From: APNM01 sp040361335 | GTDB lineage: Bacteria; Pseudomonadota; Gammaproteobacteria; Nevskiales; Salinisphaeraceae | Direction of reading: 5' to 3' | Length of the DNA stretch: 64,000 nucleotides | Assembly (NCBI RefSeq): GCF_040361335.1 | Contig: NZ_APNM01000016.1 | Coordinates: forward strand, 1 to 64,000 | Part shown: piece after piece, positions 41,483 to 48,839 of the stretch | Position numbering within the stretch: the first letter of the stretch is position 1 | How the letters are laid out: every line of letters starts with the position of its first letter | Notes under the pieces: model-generated | Database searches by the model: none | What the model was told of the DNA's origin: nothing | Seen by the model: only the letters and a program-made list of their open reading frames with translations | Program-made: the position numbers and the translations under genes

Positions 41483-42378
41483 CAGGGCACCACCAGGATC
41501 AGCAGACCGACGACGAAGATGTTGAGCAGGGCCAGGGGGATCCCCAGCTTCCAGCACCAGCTCAGCAGGTCCGCCTCGCGGATGCGGGGCAGGTAGGGGC
41601 CGGCCAGCAGCATCGCCGCGGCCACGGCCAGGGTCTTGCCCAGGCTCCAGACCCAGGGCGGTAGCCACGGGCCGTGCCAGCCGCCGAGATAGAACACCGT
41701 GGTCGCCGCGGCCAGCGTGACCACCAGCAGCAGGCGCGCCAGCCGCAGCACCGCCAGGCGCACGCCGGTGTATTCGGCGTCCACGCCGCCGGCCAGCACG
41801 CCGGCGGCGGTGGGCAGGTCGAATGGGGCCCGGAACGCCAATGCCATGGCGGCGATCACGAACAGCACGAAGCCCAGCGGCTGATAGACGATGTTCCACA
41901 GGCCCGCCTGGGAGGCGACGATGGCGGTATTGAGCAGGGACTCGGCGCGCATGGCCACGGCGGTGATGGGCATGACGATGAGCATGGCGTAGGCGATGAG
42001 CTGGCCCAGAAAGCGCCAGCCGCCGATCATGGCGTAGGCGCCGTTCGGGCCCCAGCCGGCCATGATCAGCGCGACCAGCACATAGGCCAGCGCCGCGTTG
42101 ACGAACAGCGCGCCAGTGGCCAGGTCGGCGATGATCAGATCCGGTCCCAGCGGCAGCACCGCGGCGGCGAGCACCGCCACGATCAGCAGCAGCACCGGCG
42201 CGGTTTCATAGAAAATCCGGTCGGGGGTGCGCGGCACGACGGACTCGCGGCCCAGCAACGCCAAGCCCGCGTGCAGGGGCGCGGCCGGGCGCAGGCGCCC
42301 GGTCATGCTCCAGGTCTCTAGCACGGCAAGCAGGTAGGCGCCGCCGAGCAGCGCCAGCAGCACCATGAGGATCGTCAC
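41482..42378 (-). CDS. NuoH-like subunit lacking several conserved acids
   Basis: This 298-residue protein has eight helices. The GTG at 42378 overlaps the preceding stop (GTGA) and has a GGGAGGTGG ribosome site, so I choose it over ATG 42366. It keeps RAPFDLPTAAGVLAGGVDAE and YTGVRLAVLRLARL, the counterpart of the NuoH loop that reads roughly NR-PFDLPEAESELVAGF-TEYSG. The acidic EAESE has become TAAGV, and the EY of the following helix has become RL. These acids line the quinone chamber and the proton-entry E-channel in complex I. Confidence 0.88.
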   Translation of the reverse strand: MTILMVLLALLGGAYLLAVLETWSMTGRLRPAAPLHAGLALLGRESVVPRTPDRIFYETAPVLLLIVAVLAAAVLPLGPDLIIADLATGALFVNAALAYVLVALIMAGWGPNGAYAMIGGWRFLGQLIAYAMLIVMPITAVAMRAESLLNTAIVASQAGLWNIVYQPLGFVLFVIAAMALAFRAPFDLPTAAGVLAGGVDAEYTGVRLAVLRLARLLLVVTLAAATTVFYLGGWHGPWLPPWVWSLGKTLAVAAAMLLAGPYLPRIREADLLSWCWKLGIPLALLNIFVVGLLILVVP

Positions 42379-44465
42379 GAGGCCACCTCCCAGGGCGACA
42401 GGTCCAGCGAGCCGACCGCCACCAGGGCATCGCCCAGCTCCTGCTGCTCGACCAGGCTGGCGACCCGACCGATATGGTGGTTGCAAGGCGTATCCAGTTC
42501 TACCGATACCACCCGGCCGCGGTCGAGTGTCAGGCGCAATTCGGCCCGCCCGCGTGGCGTTTCCACGGCAGCCTCGCCGCTTCCGGAAGCAGAGCCGATA
42601 TCGCGCATGACCGGAAGTTCGGCGGTGCCGGCCGCCTGGATGAGATCAAGGCTGGCCGCGATCTCGGTCAGCCGCAGGCGCAGGCGCTCCAGCGCGTCCC
42701 CGGTCTCGCCGGCGTGCATCTCGAAGCCCAGTTCCGCGTAGGTCGCGTCCGCCCCGCGTGCGTCTTCCCGGCATCCCGCCGCGCGCGCCACGGGGCCGCG
42801 CAACCCGGAATCGGCCGTCACAGGGCCGATCCCCCTCAGTCGGGCCTTGAGCAAGGGCGTGCGTTCGAGCCGCCGGGCGAGTGCGCGCAAAGCCGGGCGC
42901 AGCGCGACAAGTCGGCTATGGTCGGCACGCAGGACATCCCGCTGCAAGCCGGCGGCCCGCCGCCGCAGCCAGTCAAAACCAATCTGCTGCCCGAGTTGGG
43001 CCAGCCAGCCCAGGTGACTGGCGATGCGTTCGCGTTCCAGCGCCCCGATGCGTGCGCGGGCAGTGGCGGCATCCTCTTCCTGTCCCGCCGCCCGCTCGAT
43101 GGCCCGGCAGACCAGTAATCGGTAGCTCACCGGCGCCAGCGGCGTTGCCATCGCCAGCTGTTCCACGAAGGCATCGGCGTCGGTATCTACATCGGCGCTC
43201 GATGCGGCCATGCCGGCCAGGGATTCCGCTCTGCCCTCGGTCACCCCGTCGCCGTCGAGCGTCAGCGTCAGCCGCAGGCCGCCGGGCAGACCGGGGAAGA
43301 GCGGCCCGAACGGCACCTCGATCCAATCCATCGGTAGGCCGTCGGCGCTGCGCGGCAGGTCTTTGGTGACCTCGATCATGGACATGAAGCCCATGTCGCC
43401 GTGGTCGTGACCGCCGTGCCCGTGGCCCGAATGGGCGTGTCCGGAATGATCATGGCCCGAATGCGGGTGCTCGCCGTGATGAGGGTCGGCGTCGTCTTGA
43501 TCGGAGTGCGCGTGGTCCTGATGGGCCTCGTGGTGGTGGCCGTGCCCGGCATGGCGGTGCTCGCCGTGCCGGTGATGTTCGTGTGCCGAATCGCCGTGCG
43601 CGCCGTGGTCATGGCCACCGTGGCCATGGTGCCCATGAGCCTCGTGGGGGTTGTGATGCCGTTGCGCACCGTCGTGGTCGTGGTCCGCGTGCGAATGGCC
43701 GGCCGGGTCGGCGTCGTCGTGACCGTGGTGCCCATGGCCCTGGTGGGCATCGTGTTGGTGGACGTGCTCGGAATGATCCTGCTCGTGATGTTCGTGAGCG
43801 CTGTGGTGTTGTCCATGCGCCTCGTGGTCGTGATCGCCGTGGCCGTGATGGCTTTGATGTTCGTGCGCCGAATCGTCGTGCGCGCCGTGTTCATGGCCGC
43901 CGTGGCCATGGCGGTGGTCGTGTCCCCCATCTTCGCCGCCCGCCTCGCGTGCCACCAGCTCCATGCCGCACTTGGGGCAGCTGCCCGGCTCGTCCTCGAC
44001 GACCTCGGGGTGCATGGGGCAGACGTATTGGATCGTGACGTGCAGCACGGGGGCATCGAAGTCCGTCACCGCGTCGGCGAAGGCGCCCGCGGCCAATGCC
44101 TTGCGCAGTCGCGCGACCGCGGCGGTCAGCTCCGGCTGTGAGAGTGCCGCCGCGACGTCGGCCCGCGGTAGCGGCGAGGGTGTCCGCGCGCCCAGCGCGA
44201 GGATGGCGCGCGGGCGCACCATCTGGGCGTAGACCACCGCCGCGGCCGCGCCCAGCCGCGGCGGCAGCTCGCCCACCAGCAGCAGCACATTGGCGTCGCG
44301 GGGCGTGACGGCGATGCGGATGCCCGCGGCCTCGATGTCCAGGCCAAACGCGCGCGCCACGTCCGGCCCCGGGATCACCAGGGCGCGCAGATCTCGCGCC
44401 ATGGCATGGGCGGTCAGCCTACGCAGGCCCGATAACTTTCCTTGGCGCGCCCCGGCGAGCATCAT
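42375..44465 (-). CDS. Fusion: NuoB-like + heavy-metal-binding domain + His-rich linker + NuoD-like
   Basis: This 696-residue protein has four parts. Residues 1-110 resemble NuoB (IRIAVTPRDANVLLLVGELP and VVYAQMVRPRAILALGA), but with no Cys at all, so the four ligands of Fe-S cluster N2 are missing. Residues 147-171 are an HMBD (YVCPMHPEV, then GSCPKCGMEL), as found in CusB/CopA-type proteins. Residues 182-357 are a linker with about 68 His in 176 residues, mostly HGH, HDH and AHEHH units. Residues 380-696 resemble NuoD: GPLFPGLPGGLRLTLTLDGD replaces the quinone-site GPxHPAxHG-LRL, and the end LGDALVAVGSLDLSPWEV matches the NuoD C terminus. No NuoC domain is present. Start ATG 44465 overlaps the NuoA-like stop (ATGA). 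Metal binding is nearly certain; redox function is unlikely. Confidence 0.9.
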   Translation of the reverse strand: MMLAGARQGKLSGLRRLTAHAMARDLRALVIPGPDVARAFGLDIEAAGIRIAVTPRDANVLLLVGELPPRLGAAAAVVYAQMVRPRAILALGARTPSPLPRADVAAALSQPELTAAVARLRKALAAGAFADAVTDFDAPVLHVTIQYVCPMHPEVVEDEPGSCPKCGMELVAREAGGEDGGHDHRHGHGGHEHGAHDDSAHEHQSHHGHGDHDHEAHGQHHSAHEHHEQDHSEHVHQHDAHQGHGHHGHDDADPAGHSHADHDHDGAQRHHNPHEAHGHHGHGGHDHGAHGDSAHEHHRHGEHRHAGHGHHHEAHQDHAHSDQDDADPHHGEHPHSGHDHSGHAHSGHGHGGHDHGDMGFMSMIEVTKDLPRSADGLPMDWIEVPFGPLFPGLPGGLRLTLTLDGDGVTEGRAESLAGMAASSADVDTDADAFVEQLAMATPLAPVSYRLLVCRAIERAAGQEEDAATARARIGALERERIASHLGWLAQLGQQIGFDWLRRRAAGLQRDVLRADHSRLVALRPALRALARRLERTPLLKARLRGIGPVTADSGLRGPVARAAGCREDARGADATYAELGFEMHAGETGDALERLRLRLTEIAASLDLIQAAGTAELPVMRDIGSASGSGEAAVETPRGRAELRLTLDRGRVVSVELDTPCNHHIGRVASLVEQQELGDALVAVGSLDLSPWEVAS

Positions 44466-44824
44466 TGCCGCCGCAGGGCGCCCTGGCTCCAGCCGTAGAG
44501 CAGCCCGAAAAACAGGATGGCGAGGAACACCCCCATGTCGAGCAGGGCCACCAGCCCTTCCTGCTTGTAGACCACCGCCCAGGGGTACATATAGGCCATC
44601 TCCATGTCGAAGGCCAAAAACAGCAGGGCATAGCCGTAGTAGCGCGCGTGGTAGCGCACCCACACAGGGTTCCGCGACAGTTCCCCGGCGGTCGCCGGCA
44701 CGTCCTTGCCCGGCTCCCGGCGCGTTCGCCCCACGCTGCGCGCCAGGCCATACAGGCTCAGCACCACGCCGCCGGTGCCGAACGCCAGGCCCAGCAACAA
44801 TCCGTACTGTGCCAAGGGAGTCAT
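44462..44824 (-). CDS. NuoA-like subunit
   Basis: This 120-residue protein has three helices and the NuoA pattern ELSRNPVWVRYHARYYGYAL, then FLAFDMEMAYMYPWAVVY (from FD.E....YPWA of NuoA). The first-loop Cys found near the quinone site of many NuoA proteins is absent. It is the first gene of the operon, preceded by a 180-bp region with a candidate promoter. Confidence 0.9.
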   Translation of the reverse strand: MTPLAQYGLLLGLAFGTGGVVLSLYGLARSVGRTRREPGKDVPATAGELSRNPVWVRYHARYYGYALLFLAFDMEMAYMYPWAVVYKQEGLVALLDMGVFLAILFFGLLYGWSQGALRRQ

Positions 44825-44896
44825 CGCGCGCAGTTATCCCTGACGGAAAACCGGTCCATCCAGAGTATCGATCTCGTCATCGTGTCGTGCATCATG

Positions 44897-44927
44897 ATTC
44901 ATTACTCCTCGCTTGGAGGACATACAA
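44897..44927 (-). promoter_or_regulatory. Candidate promoter of the complex I-like operon
   Basis: On the minus strand TTGTAT (44922-44927) and ATGAAT (44897-44902) are separated by 19 bp. The spacer contains a dyad TCCTC-GCTTG-GAGGA (44906-44920). Spacing and dyad resemble the MerR-type promoters elsewhere here, but both hexamers are weaker, so metal control is only suggested. Confidence 0.4.
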
Positions 44928-45004
44928 GCATTTATGACCAGGTACGCTCCCTTCGGTAAGGCCCGGGGCGGCCATCGATCGGACACCCCGGCACCGCCCG
45001 AGGG

Positions 45005-45463
45005 CTACTTGCCCTGACCCATCGACTCCTGCGCCTGCATGTGGTCCTGCATCTGCTCCATCATTCCCTGCATCATTTCCATGTGCTTTTGCATCATCTG
45101 CTGACGCTTTTCGGGATCCATCTCCTGCATTTTCTTGCGCATCTTTTCGTGCATTTTCCCGTGCTTGGCGCCGTCGCCCATCATGCCCTGCATGTCGCCC
45201 ATGGCGGCCTGCATCTGCTGCATGTGTTCCTTCATCAGGCGTTGGCGCTCTTTCGGATCCTGGGTCTTCTGGATCTCCTGCATGGTCTGGCGCATCTTCT
45301 GCATGCGCTTGTGCATGGCACCCTTGTCCATCTTGCCTTTGTGCATGCTCATGCCCGAGCTGTTGCCGTGCTCGCCCGAGCCATGGCCCTGGCCTTGCCC
45401 GGCATATGCGAGTGGCAGGGCCAATGCGAACGTCAAAATCGTGGTGGTTACGAGTGTTTTCAT
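45005..45463 (-). CDS. Secreted Met/His/Lys-rich protein
   Basis: This 152-residue protein has a clear signal peptide (MKTLVTTTILTFALALPLAYA, cleavage near residue 21). The mature helical chain is extremely rich in Met, Gln, Lys and His, with repeats of the type MQEM, MMQKHMEMMQGMMEQMQ and HGKMHEKMRKK. About a fifth of the residues are Met. Such composition suits Cu(I)/Ag(I) binding in the periplasm, as in CopC/PcoE-like or CopK-like proteins, though I recognise no named family. It lies between the EamA gene and the complex I-like operon, same strand. Confidence 0.82.
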   Translation of the reverse strand: MKTLVTTTILTFALALPLAYAGQGQGHGSGEHGNSSGMSMHKGKMDKGAMHKRMQKMRQTMQEIQKTQDPKERQRLMKEHMQQMQAAMGDMQGMMGDGAKHGKMHEKMRKKMQEMDPEKRQQMMQKHMEMMQGMMEQMQDHMQAQESMGQGK

Positions 45464-45496
45464 GACACTACTCCTATGTCGTCATGGTGAGGAAAC

Positions 45497-45522
45497 GGGA
45501 ACCGCCCGCGCGGGCGGTTCCC
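45497..45522. terminator. Perfect 26-bp hairpin between the EamA and Met-rich genes
   Basis: GGGAACCGCCCGC and its exact complement form a loopless GC-rich palindrome. It lies downstream of the EamA gene and just upstream of the Met-rich gene. It lacks a following T-run, so termination is only one possibility; a regulatory hairpin or binding site is another. Confidence 0.45.
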
Positions 45523-45680
45523 TCGATTGGGTCGTTGCGCAGGGTTGTGAACGGGACTGCGGTCAATGGCCGGCGCCCGTACAGCGCCCATGCGGACGGC
45601 CCGGCTTGCACCCGGCGTGGACCTCGGTCTTCCGGGCGCACCCGGAATCCCTGCGCCTCGCCCGGTAACAATCGCTTGAT

Positions 45681-46613
45681 TCAACATGCCGCATCCGCCG
45701 GTGTGCTGTGGCAAGGGTGCACGGGCCGGTCTTCCTGGCCGCGCGACATTTCCCGCGTCAGCCAGAAGCCGGCGCCCAGCAGCAGCGCGCCGCCGTAGAT
45801 CATGCCCCGGCCCGGCACCTCGGCGAAGATCAGAAAGCCCAGGGTCGAGGCCACCACCGGCGAGACGATGATGTCGACCAGGGCATAGACGTTGGCGTTG
45901 ATCGACTTCAATACGATCGAGATGCCGAAGTAGGCGAAGCCGGTGGAGACCACGCCCAGGCCCGCCGCCCACAGCAGCACCGGCAGGTCGACCCCGAGCG
46001 CCGGGTAGTCGATCATCGCGGTAATCGCGCCGGGCCCGGAGACCAACAGGAAGGGCGAGAGCACCAATGCGGCCACCAGCAGCGACCAGGCGATGTCGTT
46101 GCCGGTCTCGGTCTTGCCCTCGTAGCGCATGTAGGTGACCATCGCGGCGTAGATCGCGCCGGTGGCCAGGGCCACGAAGTTGCCCAGCATGTAGCCGCCG
46201 CCGAGCGGGTTGGCGAGCGCGATGCCGGTCAGGGCGATACCGAAGATCAGGATGTAGCTCTTTTTGGCTTTTTCGCCCAGGAACAGCGCCGAGAAGATGA
46301 ACACGAAGAACGGCGCGATGCTCCAGAAGATCACCGCATTGGCGATCGGCACCAGCGACATGGCGAAGTTGAACACCCCGCCCTGAGCTGCAATCAGCAC
46401 GCCGATGATGGCCGTGTCCTTGACGTTGCCCTTGGGAAACCGCGGCCGTTGACCGCTGGCCAGGGTGCGCGCGACGAACAAAAACGCCGCCGCGCAGGCC
46501 ATGGCGTAGAAGGTCAGCGTCTGGATCGGGATCCGCCCGTCGGTGAGCTTGACGAATACGCCGATGGTCGCCTCGGAGACCGTGATCAGGGCCAACAGCA
46601 GCAGCGTCTTCAT
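45681..46613 (-). CDS. EamA/DMT-family transporter
   Basis: This 310-residue protein has ten helices and two EamA repeats (LLALITVSEATIGVFVKLTD; FVALATGAIYAAMVTYMRYE). It ends in a tail with His and Cys (RPVHPCHSTPADAAC) that could bind metal. Its ATG overlaps the stop of the CDF transporter (ATGA), so the two are coupled. Substrate unknown; a role with the CDF in metal handling is inferred from this coupling only. Confidence 0.86.
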   Translation of the reverse strand: MKTLLLLALITVSEATIGVFVKLTDGRIPIQTLTFYAMACAAAFLFVARTLASGQRPRFPKGNVKDTAIIGVLIAAQGGVFNFAMSLVPIANAVIFWSIAPFFVFIFSALFLGEKAKKSYILIFGIALTGIALANPLGGGYMLGNFVALATGAIYAAMVTYMRYEGKTETGNDIAWSLLVAALVLSPFLLVSGPGAITAMIDYPALGVDLPVLLWAAGLGVVSTGFAYFGISIVLKSINANVYALVDIIVSPVVASTLGFLIFAEVPGRGMIYGGALLLGAGFWLTREMSRGQEDRPVHPCHSTPADAAC

Positions 46614-47551
46614 GCTTGGCCCTCGCCCGGCGGCGCGCGCGTGATATCGATCGCCTCGGTGCCGGCCTCGTCCAGGCAGGCGGTCTCCACCTGCAGGGTG
46701 GCGAAGAAAAAGCCGAATCGGTCTTTCAACATGCTGTGTGCGGCCTTCAGCACCGCTTGACTATCGGCTTCGTCGGCGATACGCAGATGCCCGGAGAACA
46801 CGTAGCGCCCACTGGTCAGCGCCCAAGCGTGGATGTGATGGGCGTTGTTCACGCCGTCGAGCGCCTCCAATGCCTGGCTCACCTCGGGCAGGCTTACATC
46901 GGCCGGGGTGCCTTCCATCAATAGATGGGCCGAGTCGCGCATGATGCCCCAGCTCGCCCACAGCAGCACGAAGCCGAAGGCCATGCCCAGGATCGGATCG
47001 ATCAGCAGGAACCCGGTGAACTTGATTACCAGGGCCGTGACGATGATCAGCAGGCTGCCCACGAAGGTCTGGATGATGTGCCACAGCGCGCCGCGGACGT
47101 TCAGGTCGGTGCGGCTTTGCTTCCAGATCAACGCCAGCGAGATGATCTCGGTGAACAGCCCGCCGGCGGCGGCCCACAGCATGGGCGCAGTGGGCAGGTC
47201 GATGGGGTCGCTCATGCGCATCCCGGCCATCACGATCACGATCAGGGCCATGCCCAGCAGGAATCCGCCGTTGACCAGCGCACCGATGATCTCGGACCGG
47301 TACCAGCCGAAGCTGCGGTCCTCGTCGGCCGGCCGGTGGGCCAGGCGCGCGGCGGCGATGGCCACCAGCACGCCGCCCACCGCCGAGAAGGTGTGGAAGG
47401 CATCCGCGATCACCGCGATCGAGCCGGTCCACAGACCGATGCCCATCTCGATGACGAAATAGACGCCCGTCAGCCAGGCCGATATGGCCATGCCCGGCCC
47501 GCTGGAGGGCATATGCCCGGCGTGGCCGGACCCGCCTTGCTCATGATTCAT
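46610..47551 (-). CDS. Cation diffusion facilitator (CDF) family protein with altered metal site
   Basis: This 313-residue protein has six helices, a His-bearing N terminus (HEQGGSGHAGHMP) and a cytoplasmic C-terminal domain (VNNAHHIHAWALTSGRYVFS). In Zn-type CDFs, helices 2 and 5 each carry a His/Asp-x3-Asp pair. Here helix 2 reads IADAFHTFSAV, in which the second acid is Ala, and helix 5 reads ALWHIIQTFVGS, in which it is Thr. Two of the four transport-site ligands are therefore absent. A different ion or a coupling change is likely. It heads the unit with EamA. Confidence 0.86.
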   Translation of the reverse strand: MNHEQGGSGHAGHMPSSGPGMAISAWLTGVYFVIEMGIGLWTGSIAVIADAFHTFSAVGGVLVAIAAARLAHRPADEDRSFGWYRSEIIGALVNGGFLLGMALIVIVMAGMRMSDPIDLPTAPMLWAAAGGLFTEIISLALIWKQSRTDLNVRGALWHIIQTFVGSLLIIVTALVIKFTGFLLIDPILGMAFGFVLLWASWGIMRDSAHLLMEGTPADVSLPEVSQALEALDGVNNAHHIHAWALTSGRYVFSGHLRIADEADSQAVLKAAHSMLKDRFGFFFATLQVETACLDEAGTEAIDITRAPPGEGQA

Positions 47552-47615
47552 GGGTGTTTCCTCCTTGTCCTCATGTGGTTCTGCACAAGGTTTAGGTTAG
47601 GTGGTTTCGATCCCT

Positions 47616-47717
47616 AAATCCCCCTCATTCCCCCTTTTACAAAGGGGGGAAGAAGGTCCTACCCTTTTCCAAAGGGGGCTGCGCAGCAGCATGCAAGCGA
47701 AGCGCCAGAGGGGATTT
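47616..47717. repeat. Short palindromic element with two stem-loops
   Basis: The ends AAATCCCC (47616) and GGGGATTT (47710) are inverted repeats. Inside are CCCCCTTT-TAC-AAAGGGGG (47630-47648) and CCCTTT-TCC-AAAGGG (47662-47676). The ~100-bp size, terminal repeats and lack of coding suggest a miniature repeat of the kind scattered through many proteobacterial genomes. It lies between the CDF gene and the copper operon. Confidence 0.6.
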
Positions 47718-47753
47718 TGGGGTGCCCTGAGTGGGATGCATAACCACTTGTCC

Positions 47754-48038
47754 TCAAGAGCCGCTGCGGCCGGCAAACCAGCGATACAGCGGCACGAATA
47801 CGATGGCGATATACCAGCCGTACAGATAAGCCTCGATCAGCCCGATGACGAAGCCCGAAAAGCTCAGCAACTCGAAGCCGGGCAGCAGGGGCGCCCAGGC
47901 CTGGTACATCTGCATGGACTCGGGTGCGATCAGACCGAAGCCCACACACAGCAGATAGCTGATCAACAGCAGCAGGGACAGGCTGTGGCCCAGCGGGCCG
48001 ATACGCAGGTTACTCGTGGTTTGGGTCGGATCATTCAT
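47754..48038 (-). CDS. DUF5676-like small membrane protein
   Basis: This 94-residue protein has two helices (LSLLLLISYLLCVGFGLIAP and FSGFVIGLIEAYLYGWYIAI) with the segment LLPGFELLSFSGFVIGLIEAY, close to DUF5676 proteins found in metal and respiratory clusters. The residues YGWYIAIVFVPLYRWFAG near the C terminus also match. Function unknown. It is the last gene of the copper operon, 51 bp after the ICMT-like gene. Confidence 0.72.
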   Translation of the reverse strand: MNDPTQTTSNLRIGPLGHSLSLLLLISYLLCVGFGLIAPESMQMYQAWAPLLPGFELLSFSGFVIGLIEAYLYGWYIAIVFVPLYRWFAGRSGS

Positions 48039-48089
48039 GGCCGTGCCCCATCTTGGGTGGGTATGGTTGAGTGTGAGAAATCATCATTT

Positions 48090-48755
48090 TCAACCCTCGT
48101 CATGGGTATTGCTGCGCGAGGCATCGACAAGCTGGCACCACTGGCCCCAGCGGGGGATGAACATCGGCACCCGCCGTCGATAGGCGCGGTAGGCCTCGCC
48201 GAACCGGGCCAGCATTTGCCGCTCCTCGCGGTGGGCCAGCCAGGTGTAGACCAGCACGATCACCGGAAACAGGCCGACCGAGAACAGCGTCGGCCAGTGC
48301 ACCACGCCCTCGCCGAACAAGGCGATGAACAGCCCGGTGTATTGCGGGTGCCGTACCAGGGCATACAGCCCGTCGGTGACCAGCCGGCCCTCGACCCGCG
48401 CCCTGTGGACTTGGCGCCAGCCCTGGATGAAGATGCCGATACCGAGAAACGCCAGTCCGTAGCCGAGCAGCATGGATACCAGCATGCCGGTCTCGCCCAG
48501 GCCCACCAGGCTCGACCAGAGGCTGGCGCTGACGTACTGGCTATCCAGGCCGAAGAAGCGCACCAGCAGATAAATGGTGAGCGGAAAGCCGTACATCTCC
48601 GCGTACAGGGCGATGATGAAGGCCTGCACCACCCCGGCGCCAGCCCATTCGCGCCAGTTCTTCGGCGCGAAATAGCGGTAGAAGAACCAGGACACCAGCA
48701 CGATCACGATCAGCGCGATGCCCCAGGCGCCGGCGTGGTTGAACGATTCATTCAT
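48090..48755 (-). CDS. Isoprenylcysteine/phospholipid methyltransferase-like protein, copper operon copy
   Basis: This 221-residue paralogue of the gene at 27999-28652 shares AEMYGFPLTIYLL and carries the SAM-binding LVRHPQYTGLFIALFGEG and AHREERQMLARF elements. Its position in a Cus operon suggests a lipid or small-molecule methylation linked to metal exposure. Substrate unknown. It is 84 bp after the YHS gene. Confidence 0.82.
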   Translation of the reverse strand: MNESFNHAGAWGIALIVIVLVSWFFYRYFAPKNWREWAGAGVVQAFIIALYAEMYGFPLTIYLLVRFFGLDSQYVSASLWSSLVGLGETGMLVSMLLGYGLAFLGIGIFIQGWRQVHRARVEGRLVTDGLYALVRHPQYTGLFIALFGEGVVHWPTLFSVGLFPVIVLVYTWLAHREERQMLARFGEAYRAYRRRVPMFIPRWGQWCQLVDASRSNTHDEG

Positions 48756-48839
48756 GATGCAATCTCCCGTGGAAGAGGCGGTCCGAGACGCTTTCTGCCG
48801 AGCCGATGCGATTGGCCGGACGTTGACGCGCCCTTGGTG

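Noticed and set aside
43395..43922. Repetitive DNA in the His-rich part of the NuoB-D fusion, resembling a CRISPR or tandem repeat
   Set aside because: Units are irregular multiples of three and remain in frame. The repetition comes from His/Gly/Asp/Ala codons and shows no constant repeat-spacer structure.
34767..44824. Calling the cluster a normal respiratory complex I (nuo operon)
   Set aside because: NuoE, F, G, I and C are absent, cluster N2 cysteines and the quinone motif are missing, and an HMBD/His-rich linker is inserted.
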